From positions 1 through 8,052 of the forward strand of contig DBWC01000073.1 in the NCBI GenBank assembly GCA_002308615.1: 8,052 nucleotides of DNA, given 5' to 3'. A model generated the notes under the pieces. It searched no databases, was not told the DNA's origin, and worked only from the letters and a program-made list of their open reading frames with translations. The stretch comes from Clostridiales bacterium UBA1248 (GTDB taxonomy: Bacteria > Bacillota > Clostridia > Oscillospirales > CAG-272). The translations under genes were made by a program, and so were the position numbers. Below, one piece after another: positions 1 to 5,772 of the stretch. The number at the start of each line of letters is the position of its first letter. Within the stretch, counting starts at the first letter, position 1.

Positions 1-785
1 TTTACGAGGGAGATCTTGACTGTAACTTCTTCACCGGCTTTTGCGGTAAGTTTTTCAACGCCGCCGTCGATGACTATGTTGAGTTTGGTTTCATCGATCG
101 TGCCCATTTCGCGCTCGGTCACTTCAGCGGTATCGACGTCTTCATTTGTATCGGCGTCGGTATCGGCGTCTGTGTCGGTATCGGTATCATCAGCGGGAGC
201 TTCCGCGCCGTAGAGTACGATAGCGGGATAGTCGAAGGACTGATCCTGGTTGATTAAGTTGTTGAATCCGCACGCTCCGGAAACGTTTATTTCAAGACTG
301 TCGTTATCACCTTCGGGAGCCGCGCCGAGAACGAAGTACTCGGTGATAGCCGTCTCGTCACCTTTTGCTTCCATAGAGAACGCAATGGTGTATGTACCGG
401 CTGCATACGCTTTGCTGAATTCAACGGGGATATATCCCTGGCTCTCTACGTTGTGGTCGCCTACGACGCTGATCTCTGCGTCTTCAAGAAGATCATCATT
501 TTCGTCATACAGACTTACCGTAACGTTTGCGCCCGTGGCAGGAGCAAAGCAAGCCATTACAAAGCCGTCAAAAGCATTCGGCGTTGTGAAGCTAACGCAA
601 ATGTCTCTTTCAGCGTTGGTATATCCGGTCGTCGGGTCACCGTTGGGGGTCATCCACCATCCTGTGTCATAGCCGTTCGTCTGAGGAGCGCAGAACCAAG
701 TGTTCGGATCCGCTTCAGCGCTTGCTACGATGCAGAGAGCCGCGCAGAGAGCTGCGGCTATGATTACTGCAAAAATCTTTTTCAT
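1..785 (-). CDS. Secreted surface protein A, 3' end beyond window (type-1 domain)
   Basis: The reading frame opens at an ATG at 785-783 and stays open to the left edge, giving 261 visible residues with no stop. An AAAGGAG site at 793-799 lies 7 nt upstream of the ATG. Residues 1-23 are a signal peptide: a Lys-Lys start, a hydrophobic core, and an Ala-Ser-Ala cleavage site at 21-23. Residues 26-193 resemble the N-terminal domain of gene C (1689-2561): both share W-x-C, then TGWW (41-44 here), then a 'FxKAYAxGxYT' stretch at 123-133. Residues 198-219 are a Thr/Asp linker. From about residue 234 a second domain begins; its 'KAGEEVTVKISLV' strand resembles the first strands of cohesin-type or bacterial Ig-like domains, but only about 28 residues are visible. 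It is the last visible gene of a four-gene operon, 24 nt after gene B. I do not recognise the type-1 domain; a carbohydrate- or matrix-binding beta-sandwich is only a guess. An envelope anchor would lie outside the window. Confidence 0.85.
   Translation of the reverse strand, partial: MKKIFAVIIAAALCAALCIVASAEADPNTWFCAPQTNGYDTGWWMTPNGDPTTGYTNAERDICVSFTTPNAFDGFVMACFAPATGANVTVSLYDENDDLLEDAEISVVGDHNVESQGYIPVEFSKAYAAGTYTIAFSMEAKGDETAITEYFVLGAAPEGDNDSLEINVSGACGFNNLINQDQSFDYPAIVLYGAEAPADDTDTDTDADTDADTNEDVDTAEVTEREMGTIDETKLNIVIDGGVEKLTAKAGEEVTVKISLV
148..183 (-). repeat. 12-bp tandem repeat in gene A linker
   Basis: Three consecutive 12-bp units of the form GTATCGGCGTCG (plus strand, starting at 148, 160 and 172) differ by one to three bases. 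On the coding strand they encode an Asp/Thr/Ala tetrapeptide repeat in the acidic linker. The same period is found in other family members in this window. Confidence 0.7.
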
Positions 786-809
786 TTTTTTTCTCCTTTA
801 AAATTTATT

Positions 810-1673
810 TTATTTTTTTGCTTTCTTTGCTATTACCACACCTGCCAAAGCTATAGCCGCGACAGATGCTATCGCTATTATTGCGGCGTCGGCTGTCTTC
901 GGGTTGACGGGTTTTTCTTCGGCTTCGGTCTCGGCGTCCGTTGCCGGAGCGTCCGTTGCGGGGTCTTCGGCTTTTGTATCGCCGTCGGTCTCGGCGTCGT
1001 CGGTCGCGGCGTCGCCGGCGTCTGTCTGCGTGTCGTCGTCGGTATCGTCGCCGACCGTGTCGATCTGTTCTTCCGTGTCTGTTTCGGTATCGGCGTCGGT
1101 CGTCACGTCTTCCGCCGTCGTATCATCGTCTGCTGTCGTCTCATCGTCTCCGGTCACGGTAAAGGCATACGAGAACATTTCGTGCTCGTCCCCGTCCTCG
1201 CCTCTGACAACAAACGTAGCCGTATGGCTGCCTGCTGCGAGCTTCGTACAGTCGAAAAATATCCAGTAGCCTTCGGCATCCGGGAATCCGGCGTTGGCAA
1301 GCTCGGCTCTGCGATCATATGAGGACCCAATGTTGCGTGCGATAAAAAGATCATCGTAGACCGGTTCTTCATCATCGATCATATAGGCAAAGCCGTCGAT
1401 CTTGACGCCGTTGTTCAGCATGGCCCAGCCGAGGAAGCCGACTGCTTCAGGCGCGGCCTCGGCTTTTTTATCGTACGTCTGAGGATTTGTGACTACGTAA
1501 TTCTCTGCTCTGCTATCCGGCGTGAGAGTCTGGAATACGATCTCGCCGTTGATCGTGTACCAGTCTACCCAAAACGCGAACATTTCTGATGCGTGAACTG
1601 CAAAAGCTGTCGTAAATATCGCAGCGATCATGGCTGCCGCGATAATTATTGAAAACAGTTTTTTCATTTTCAT
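810..1673 (-). CDS. Secreted surface protein B with NPKTAD anchor (type-2 domain)
   Basis: The protein has 287 residues. The ATG at 1673 is preferred over the second ATG two codons later because an AAGGA-like site (1681-1686) lies about 9 nt upstream of it. Residues 1-28 form a signal peptide ending Val-His-Ala. The globular region spans roughly residues 30-175. It shares with gene D a 'GW' strand (82-83 here), a 'GFAYMIDD' stretch (94-101) and a later strand pair around 141-155. Residues 176-255 are a highly acidic Thr/Asp/Glu/Ala linker. The C-terminus has NPKTAD at 257-262, a hydrophobic helix of about 20 residues and a Lys-rich end, the layout of a sortase or membrane anchor. It lies 15 nt after gene C and 24 nt before gene A. 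I do not recognise the domain; a structural or binding role at the cell surface is inferred from architecture only. Confidence 0.88.
   Translation of the reverse strand: MKMKKLFSIIIAAAMIAAIFTTAFAVHASEMFAFWVDWYTINGEIVFQTLTPDSRAENYVVTNPQTYDKKAEAAPEAVGFLGWAMLNNGVKIDGFAYMIDDEEPVYDDLFIARNIGSSYDRRAELANAGFPDAEGYWIFFDCTKLAAGSHTATFVVRGEDGDEHEMFSYAFTVTGDDETTADDDTTAEDVTTDADTETDTEEQIDTVGDDTDDDTQTDAGDAATDDAETDGDTKAEDPATDAPATDAETEAEEKPVNPKTADAAIIAIASVAAIALAGVVIAKKAKK
822..938 (-). repeat. Near-identical anchor-coding repeat, copy in gene B
   Basis: This 117-bp stretch matches 1698-1814 at a constant offset of 876 bp. I find a single mismatch, A at 864 versus G at 1740. It encodes the end of the acidic linker, NPKTAD and the membrane helix. 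Confidence 0.85.
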
Positions 1674-1688
1674 TTTCTTTTTCCTTTT

Positions 1689-2561
1689 TTATTTAAGTTT
1701 CTTTGCTATTACCACACCTGCCAAAGCTATAGCCGCGACGGATGCTATCGCTATTATTGCGGCGTCGGCTGTCTTCGGGTTGACGGGTTTTTCTTCGGCT
1801 TCGGTCTCGGCGTCGGTCGCAGCGGCGTCCGTCGCGGGGTCTTCGGCTGTCTGATCGCCCGCCGCGTCGGTCTGATCGTCCGCTTCGGTCTGCGCGTCGG
1901 TCTGTGCGTCGGTCTGCGCGTCGGTCTGCGCGTCGGTCTGCTCGGCTGTGGTGACCTCTTCTGTATCTGTGGTCACTTCATCCGTCGCAGGTTCCGTTTC
2001 GTCGTCTTCAGGCTCTTCTCCGGGAGGTACCGCGCCGGTCAGAAGTATGATCGGGTCAACAAGAGTATCGGCATCCGTGGTGCCGCCTGTGACTTGGACC
2101 TCGGACGGGCCTTTTCTGCTCGAGCCTAAGCTGAAATAATCGCCCGTGCCCGTGCAGATCAATCTGAACGTATACTCGCCTTTTGCGTAAGCTTTGCCGA
2201 AATCGAGCACGTGCATCTCAAATCCTCTTTCGTGAGACGCGTCGACCTCGCTTGTGTATACGGTCTTGTTTTTGGAGTTTACAAGCTCTACCTTTACCAT
2301 GCAGTGTCCTTTTGCATCGTCAGGCGTGTTTGCGTATACTATAAACGTAATTCCGCTGAATACGCTTGTAGCCGTAAACTTGACGTCTATGCTGTCACGG
2401 TTGTCCGCGGTAATGTCCTTTATCCACCATCCGGTCGCAACGGGGCCGCCGGCTTCACAGAGCCACTGTGACGGATCCGGATCTGCAGCGTTGACCGCCG
2501 CGGCGCCGAACACCGCCGCTGTCATTACTAAAGATAATAAAACTGCAATGATTTTTTTCAT
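1689..2561 (-). CDS. Secreted surface protein C with NPKTAD anchor (type-1 domain)
   Basis: The protein has 290 residues. The ATG at 2561 follows a TAGGAGA site at 2568-2574, about 6-7 nt away. Residues 1-25 are a signal peptide ending Val-Asn-Ala. Residues 27-176 form the type-1 domain also seen in gene A: W33-x-C35, TGWW at 43-46, 'FGKAYAKGEYTF' at 121-132, and a final strand near 169-176. Residues 180-260 are an acidic linker that includes five QT(D/E)A tetrapeptides (208-226) encoded by a 12-bp tandem repeat. NPKTAD at 261-266 is followed by a hydrophobic helix and a Lys-Lys-Leu-Lys end. The gene starts 19 nt after gene D and ends 15 nt before gene B, so it is mid-operon. The function of the domain is unknown to me; extracellular display is well supported by the signal peptide plus anchor. 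Confidence 0.9.
   Translation of the reverse strand: MKKIIAVLLSLVMTAAVFGAAAVNAADPDPSQWLCEAGGPVATGWWIKDITADNRDSIDVKFTATSVFSGITFIVYANTPDDAKGHCMVKVELVNSKNKTVYTSEVDASHERGFEMHVLDFGKAYAKGEYTFRLICTGTGDYFSLGSSRKGPSEVQVTGGTTDADTLVDPIILLTGAVPPGEEPEDDETEPATDEVTTDTEEVTTAEQTDAQTDAQTDAQTDAQTEADDQTDAAGDQTAEDPATDAAATDAETEAEEKPVNPKTADAAIIAIASVAAIALAGVVIAKKLK
1698..1814 (-). repeat. Near-identical anchor-coding repeat, copy in gene C
   Basis: This is the partner of 822-938, identical over 116 of 117 bases by eye. Outside this stretch the two genes are unrelated or diverged in their N-terminal domains. Confidence 0.85.
1881..1940 (-). repeat. Five-unit 12-bp tandem repeat in gene C linker
   Basis: Five head-to-tail 12-bp units follow the consensus CGCGTCGGTCTG on the plus strand. 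The first unit has T for G at its fourth base and the third has T for C at its first base. On the coding strand they encode QTDA repeats (one QTEA). Units of 12 bp keep the frame when copies are gained or lost. Confidence 0.9.
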
Positions 2562-2580
2562 AACGTTTCTCCTAAAGATC

Positions 2581-3270
2581 TTACTTTACTTTCTTCGCAA
2601 TCACCGTGCCTGCGAGAGCTATCGCCGCAACTGCTGCGATCGCCGCTATCGCGGTGTCCGCCGTCTTCGGGTTTTCGACCGGCTTCTGCTCGGCTTCAGT
2701 CTCGGCGTCCGTCACGGCGTCCGTCACGGGATCCTCGGCTTTGGTATCGCTGTCGGGAGCCTGCGTCGCTTCTCCGCCTGCTTCGGCGTCCAGCGTTTTT
2801 TCAAAGTTGATCGTGCTTTCTCTGAACGGGTTGCCTATCGAACCGTCCTTGTACTTGACCTGAACTTCAAGAGCGTGCGCGCCTTTTGCGATCTTCGATC
2901 CGTCAAGCGTGATATGTATGCGGTACGCAAAGAACTCTTCAAGTCCGTTCGTAAGCGACATTTCAACTACCGCACGTGAGAGCTCGGCGTCTTCAAAGCA
3001 ATCGTTTTTGTCAAGATTTTTTGCGTTTTCGCGTGAATCGACTGTTTCGTCGACCCAGACTATCTCGCCGCCGTCCAGCTTGTAACCCATGGCGGTTATC
3101 TCGGTATCGACCACGGTCCAGCCGAATAATTCCCATTCCTTCTCTTCACTGTCGTTGAATCTCGGGAAACCTTCGTCAATAAGGTGGTTGGAGTTTGTCG
3201 CCGCGGACGCGGAAACACACAGAACAATCGCCATAACTGCCGCGATCATGATTAAAAATGTCTTTTTCAT
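2581..3270 (-). CDS. Secreted surface protein D with NPKTAD anchor (type-2 domain)
   Basis: First gene of the operon, 229 residues. An in-frame ATG at 3315 is rejected because it overlaps the -10 box; the ATG at 3270 has CGGAGGG 6 nt upstream and starts directly into a signal peptide (residues 1-23, ending Ala-Ser-Ala). Residues 25-160 form a globular domain resembling that of gene B: a 'FGW' strand at 49-51, 'MGYKLDGG' at 61-68, and a late strand pair around 118-140. It is followed by a short acidic linker (about 161-198), the shortest of the complete members. The C-terminus has NPKTAD at 200-205, an Ala/Ile/Val-rich helix and Lys-Lys-Val-Lys. I do not recognise the domain. Expression should come directly from the promoter at 3318-3346. 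Confidence 0.9.
   Translation of the reverse strand: MKKTFLIMIAAVMAIVLCVSASAATNSNHLIDEGFPRFNDSEEKEWELFGWTVVDTEITAMGYKLDGGEIVWVDETVDSRENAKNLDKNDCFEDAELSRAVVEMSLTNGLEEFFAYRIHITLDGSKIAKGAHALEVQVKYKDGSIGNPFRESTINFEKTLDAEAGGEATQAPDSDTKAEDPVTDAVTDAETEAEQKPVENPKTADTAIAAIAAVAAIALAGTVIAKKVK
2704..2727 (-). repeat. Perfect 12-bp direct duplication in gene D linker
   Basis: The unit GGCGTCCGTCAC is present twice in tandem without mismatch. It encodes two VTDA tetrapeptides in the acidic linker. Confidence 0.8.
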
Positions 3271-3276
3271 TCTGAT

Positions 3277-3283
3277 CCCTCCG
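3277..3283 (-). promoter_or_regulatory. Ribosome binding site fixing the start of gene D
   Basis: CGGAGGG on the minus strand lies 6 nt before the ATG at 3270. It decides that start over the upstream in-frame ATG at 3315. Confidence 0.8.
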
Positions 3284-3317
3284 AATATTCTGTCGCCTAT
3301 ACGACGACTGCGCATAT

Positions 3318-3346
3318 ATAATACTATATATTTTTATTTTTGTCAA
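3318..3346 (-). promoter_or_regulatory. Sigma-A promoter of the surface-protein operon
   Basis: On the minus strand TTGACA (3346-3341) is followed by 17 nt and then TATTAT (3323-3318). Transcription should start near 3311, leaving a leader of about 40 nt before gene D. Upstream of the -35 box, 3347-3388 is almost pure A/T and could act as an UP element. No other promoter is needed for genes C, B and A given the short gaps. Confidence 0.85.
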
Positions 3347-3407
3347 TATCTTTTAAGAAATTTTATTAAAAATAAATAAATTAAATAATGGGATCCGTGC
3401 TATAACG

Positions 3408-3428
3408 GCAAATTCGCGGCATATTTGC
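3408..3428. promoter_or_regulatory. Inverted repeat GCAAAT-N9-ATTTGC
   Basis: Two 6-bp arms separated by 9 nt form a perfect inverted repeat in the spacer between the divergent surface-operon and groESL promoters. It could be an operator, but in AT-rich DNA it may be chance. Confidence 0.25.
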
Positions 3429-3431
3429 TTG

Positions 3432-3446
3432 AAATGTTAAACATTT
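3432..3446. promoter_or_regulatory. 15-bp palindrome upstream of groESL promoter
   Basis: AAATGTT and AACATTT flank a single central A, a perfect 7-bp inverted repeat. It ends about 20 bp before the groESL -35 box. This spacing would suit an activator or a second repressor, but no known binding site is recognised. Confidence 0.3.
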
Positions 3447-3466
3447 GTAAAATCTGAAAAAAAGAC

Positions 3467-3494
3467 TTGATTTTTACAAAAATGATGCTACAAT
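3467..3494 (+). promoter_or_regulatory. groES: Sigma-A promoter of groESL
   Basis: TTGATT at 3467-3472 and TACAAT at 3489-3494 are separated by 16 nt. Transcription is expected near 3501, just before the CIRCE element, which is the normal layout of HrcA-repressed operons. Confidence 0.8.
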
Positions 3495-3506
3495 ATGTGT
3501 TGTTGG

Positions 3507-3533
3507 TTGGCACTCATATGCTGTGAGTGCCAG
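3507..3533 (+). promoter_or_regulatory. CIRCE operator (HrcA binding site)
   Basis: TTGGCACTC, 9 nt, then GAGTGCCAG. The family consensus is TTAGCACTC-N9-GAGTGCTAA. The third base of the left arm (A to G) and the matching base of the right arm (T to C) have changed together, so pairing is kept. Only the outermost pair is imperfect. The position between the transcription start and groES is typical. HrcA represses at normal temperature and releases on heat or misfolding stress. Confidence 0.95.
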
Positions 3534-3556
3534 CGTATAAATTTTAAACATACTGT

Positions 3557-3564
3557 TAAGGAGG
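3557..3564 (+). promoter_or_regulatory. Ribosome binding site fixing the groES start
   Basis: TAAGGAGG lies 8 nt before the ATG at 3573. An in-frame ATG at 3495 lies upstream of CIRCE and of the expected transcription start, so it cannot be the start. Confidence 0.85.
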
Positions 3565-3572
3565 ATACAGAT

Positions 3573-3857
3573 ATGAAACTTAATCCTTTGTCTGACCGCG
3601 TAGTTCTCAAAATGGTCGAAGCTGAGGAAACGACGAAGAGCGGTATAATCCTTGCCGGCTCTGCAAAAGAAAAGCCGCAGGTAGCGGAAGTTATCGCCGT
3701 GGGTCCCGGCGGAGTGGTTGACGGAAAAGAAGTAGTGATGACCGTTAAAAAAGGTCAGCGCGTTATCTTCTCAAAATACAGCGGAACGGAAGTAAAATGC
3801 GACGGCGAAGAATATATTATCGTAAGACAAAACGATATATTAGCCACAGTTGAATAA
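3573..3857 (+). CDS. groES: Co-chaperonin GroES (Hsp10)
   Basis: This is the 94-residue cytoplasmic co-chaperonin that forms the heptameric lid of the GroEL folding chamber, the normal length for the family. The N-terminus has the conserved 'PLSDRVV' strand (5-11). The mobile loop spans about residues 17-32, and its hydrophobic tripeptide Ile25-Ile26-Leu27 contacts the GroEL apical domain. The 'VGPGG' turn is at 43-47, and the C-terminal strands include 'SKYSGTEV' and 'GEEYIIVRQNDILA'. The start is chosen from the AAGGAGG site. groEL follows after a 17-nt gap in the same operon, under the CIRCE element. Nothing is unusual; identification is essentially certain. Confidence 0.98.
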   Translation: MKLNPLSDRVVLKMVEAEETTKSGIILAGSAKEKPQVAEVIAVGPGGVVDGKEVVMTVKKGQRVIFSKYSGTEVKCDGEEYIIVRQNDILATVE

Positions 3858-3874
3858 GAAAAGAGGTAATAATC

Positions 3875-5503
3875 ATGGCAAAAGAGATCATATACGGAGC
3901 AGAAGCAAGAGAAGCGCTGCAGAAGGGCGTTGACAAACTGGCCGATACCGTCAAGATCACGCTCGGACCGAAGGGCAGAAACGTAGTTCTTGACAAGAAA
4001 TACGGCGCGCCGCTCATCACAAACGACGGCGTTACCATAGCAAAAGAGATAGAGCTTGAGGACGCGTTTGAAAACATGGGCGCTCAGCTCGTAAAAGAAG
4101 TCGCCACAAAGACGAACGACGCGGCGGGCGACGGTACGACGACGGCTACGCTTTTGGCGCAGGCACTGATCAAAGAAGGAATGAAGAACGTCACCGCGGG
4201 CGCAAACCCGATGGTCATACGCAAAGGCATAGCGAAAGCGGCGGACACAGCCGTTAAAGCGATAATCGCAAACTCCAAAGCCGTATCCGGCAATAAGGAT
4301 ATCGCAAGAGTCGGCACCGTTTCGTCGGGCGACGAGCATATAGGCGAGCTTATCGCGGACGCCATGGAGAAAGTAACGAGCGACGGCGTCATAACCGTTG
4401 AGGAATCCAAGTCCGCAGAGACTTATTCCGAGGTTGTCGAAGGCATGCAGTTCGACCGCGGTTATATTTCTCCTTATATGGCTACGGATACCGATAAAAT
4501 GGAAGCAGTGCTTGACGACGCGAGCGTTCTTATCACGGATAAGAAAATATCCAACATTCAGGAGATACTCCCGCTGCTCGAACAGATAGTAAAGACCGGC
4601 GCAAAGCTGCTTATCATAGCGGAAGACGTTGAGGGCGAGGCTCTTACGACGCTGATTCTGAACAAGCTGAGAGGCACGTTCAACTGCGTAGCCGTCAAAG
4701 CTCCGGGCTTCGGCGACAGACGCAAGGAAATGCTCCGCGACATAGCGATACTGACAGGCGGTCAGGTGATCTCCTCCGAGCTCGGACTTGAGCTTTCAGA
4801 GACGACGCTCGATCAGCTCGGCCACGCAAGACAGATCAAGGTCAACAAGGACAACACGATCATAGTCGACGGCGCGGGCGACAAGGAAGAGATCAAGGCG
4901 AGAGTCAACCAGATCCGCGCGGCGATAGAGACGACGACGTCCGATTTCGACCGCGAGAAGCTCCAGGAGAGGCTCGCAAAGCTCGCCGGCGGCGTAGCCG
5001 TCATCAAGGTCGGCGCCGCGACGGAAGTTGAGATGAAGGAAAAGAAGCTCCGCATAGAAGACGCTCTCAACGCCACGAAGGCGGCTGTTGAAGAAGGTAT
5101 CGTAGCGGGCGGCGGCGTGGCGTTCATAAACGCAACTCCGGCTGTGAAAGCTCTGCTCGACAAGGTCGACGGCGACGAAAAGGTCGGCGTAAGCATAGTG
5201 CTCAAAGCGCTTGAAGCTCCGGTACGTCAGATCGCCGAGAACGCGGGCTTCGAAGGCTCCGTTGTAGTCGATAAGATCTACGCGTCAAAGAAAGTCGGTT
5301 ACGGCTTCGACGCATATACCGAAAAGTACGTCGATATGGTAAAATCCGGCATCGTAGACCCGACAAAGGTAACGCGCTCCGCGCTGCAGAACGCGGCGTC
5401 CATCGCGGCGACCGTGCTGACGACGGAATCCCTCGTTGCGGACAAGAAAGAAGAAAACCCCGCTCCCGCGGCTCCCGCAGGCGGCATGGGCGGAATGTAT
5501 TGA
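3875..5503 (+). CDS. groEL: Chaperonin GroEL (Hsp60)
   Basis: This is the 542-residue cytoplasmic ATP-dependent chaperonin that forms a double heptameric ring and folds proteins together with GroES. The ATG has an AGAGG site 8 nt upstream. The N-terminal equatorial domain carries the 'LGPKGRNV' nucleotide-binding segment (30-37) and 'GDGTTT' at 85-90, with Asp86 matching the E. coli ATPase Asp87. The apical segment has 'VKAPGFGDRRKEML', a family hallmark. The second equatorial part has 'RIEDALNATKAAVEEG' with the catalytic Asp equivalent to E. coli Asp398, followed by a 'VAGGG' stretch. The C-terminus is the usual Gly/Met tail, ending GGMGGMY. The gene is full length with no frame disruption. 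A strong terminator follows within 26 nt. Confidence 0.99.
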   Translation: MAKEIIYGAEAREALQKGVDKLADTVKITLGPKGRNVVLDKKYGAPLITNDGVTIAKEIELEDAFENMGAQLVKEVATKTNDAAGDGTTTATLLAQALIKEGMKNVTAGANPMVIRKGIAKAADTAVKAIIANSKAVSGNKDIARVGTVSSGDEHIGELIADAMEKVTSDGVITVEESKSAETYSEVVEGMQFDRGYISPYMATDTDKMEAVLDDASVLITDKKISNIQEILPLLEQIVKTGAKLLIIAEDVEGEALTTLILNKLRGTFNCVAVKAPGFGDRRKEMLRDIAILTGGQVISSELGLELSETTLDQLGHARQIKVNKDNTIIVDGAGDKEEIKARVNQIRAAIETTTSDFDREKLQERLAKLAGGVAVIKVGAATEVEMKEKKLRIEDALNATKAAVEEGIVAGGGVAFINATPAVKALLDKVDGDEKVGVSIVLKALEAPVRQIAENAGFEGSVVVDKIYASKKVGYGFDAYTEKYVDMVKSGIVDPTKVTRSALQNAASIAATVLTTESLVADKKEENPAPAAPAGGMGGMY

Positions 5504-5528
5504 TTAAGAATTCAAAACTGTAAATTCA

Positions 5529-5563
5529 GACGGGCGGCCGATCGGTCGCCCGTCTTTTCGTTT
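5529..5563 (+). terminator. Intrinsic terminator of groESL
   Basis: An 11-bp stem (5529-5539 with 5544-5554, one G-U pair) closes a GATC tetraloop. It is followed by TTTTCGTTT. It starts 25 nt after the groEL stop codon. Confidence 0.93.
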
Positions 5564-5772
5564 AGGCAAATCCGGTTATCCGCAGGGGGGGTATCCCCTC
5601 CCGCTGTATACCGCAAATCAAATCGGTTCATTCGTAGGCGTCGGCGCCTCGACGGCCGGTCGCTTTCGCGCCCCCTCGGATCTTTGATCTGTGGGAGGGG
5701 AAAAGGGGCTTGTGAATCGGCGAGGCGGTTACGCCGAGCCGGAGGGGGGCAATCCACAATACCAAAGTCCCC
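5564..5772. other. GC-rich, hairpin-rich non-coding segment
   Basis: No gene is supported here. The segment contains several short inverted repeats: GGGG-TAT-CCCC near 5588-5598, AGGCG-TCGG-CGCCT near 5637-5650, TCGGCG-N9-CGCCGA near 5718-5738, and GGGGG/CCCCC arms at 5745-5749 and 5769-5773. It also has purine-rich runs near 5691-5709. The last hairpin reaches the stop codon of the truncated regulator gene, and the missing 3' part of that gene is not found here in any frame. It resembles an inserted intergenic repeat or miniature element. No clear terminal inverted repeats or target duplication were found, and no second copy lies in the window. Confidence 0.45.

Noticed and set aside
904..1269. 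Ser/Val-rich plus-strand frame opposite the gene B linker
   Set aside because: It is a shadow of the acidic repeat-rich linker, as are similar frames at 16-213 and 1948-2139. The low-complexity coding strand explains the lack of stops.
453..1322. Long plus-strand open frame of 289 codons opposite genes A and B
   Set aside because: It lies antisense to two genes with signal peptides, ribosome sites and anchors. Its Arg/Cys/Val-rich composition is what the reverse of Thr/Asp/Ala-rich codons produces, and it has no ribosome site.
1881..1940. Possible CRISPR array
   Set aside because: The 12-bp units are contiguous, without spacers, and are in-frame protein-coding repeats.
3271..3315. 15-residue N-terminal extension of gene D
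   Set aside because: The upstream ATG overlaps the -10 box, and the extension would put basic residues before a clear signal peptide that has its own ribosome site.
3495..3572. N-terminal extension of GroES from an upstream in-frame ATG
   Set aside because: The upstream ATG lies before the expected transcription start and the extension would span CIRCE. The normal 94-residue start has an excellent ribosome site.
3755..4410. Minus-strand frames opposite groES and groEL
   Set aside because: They overlap highly conserved chaperonin coding sequence and have no recognisable domain or ribosome site.
5512..5757. 81-codon minus-strand frame downstream of the regulator gene
   Set aside because: It runs through the groESL terminator and the hairpin-rich segment, is Arg/Pro-rich, and does not match the missing C-terminal domain of the regulator. 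It is not considered a gene or a frameshifted continuation.
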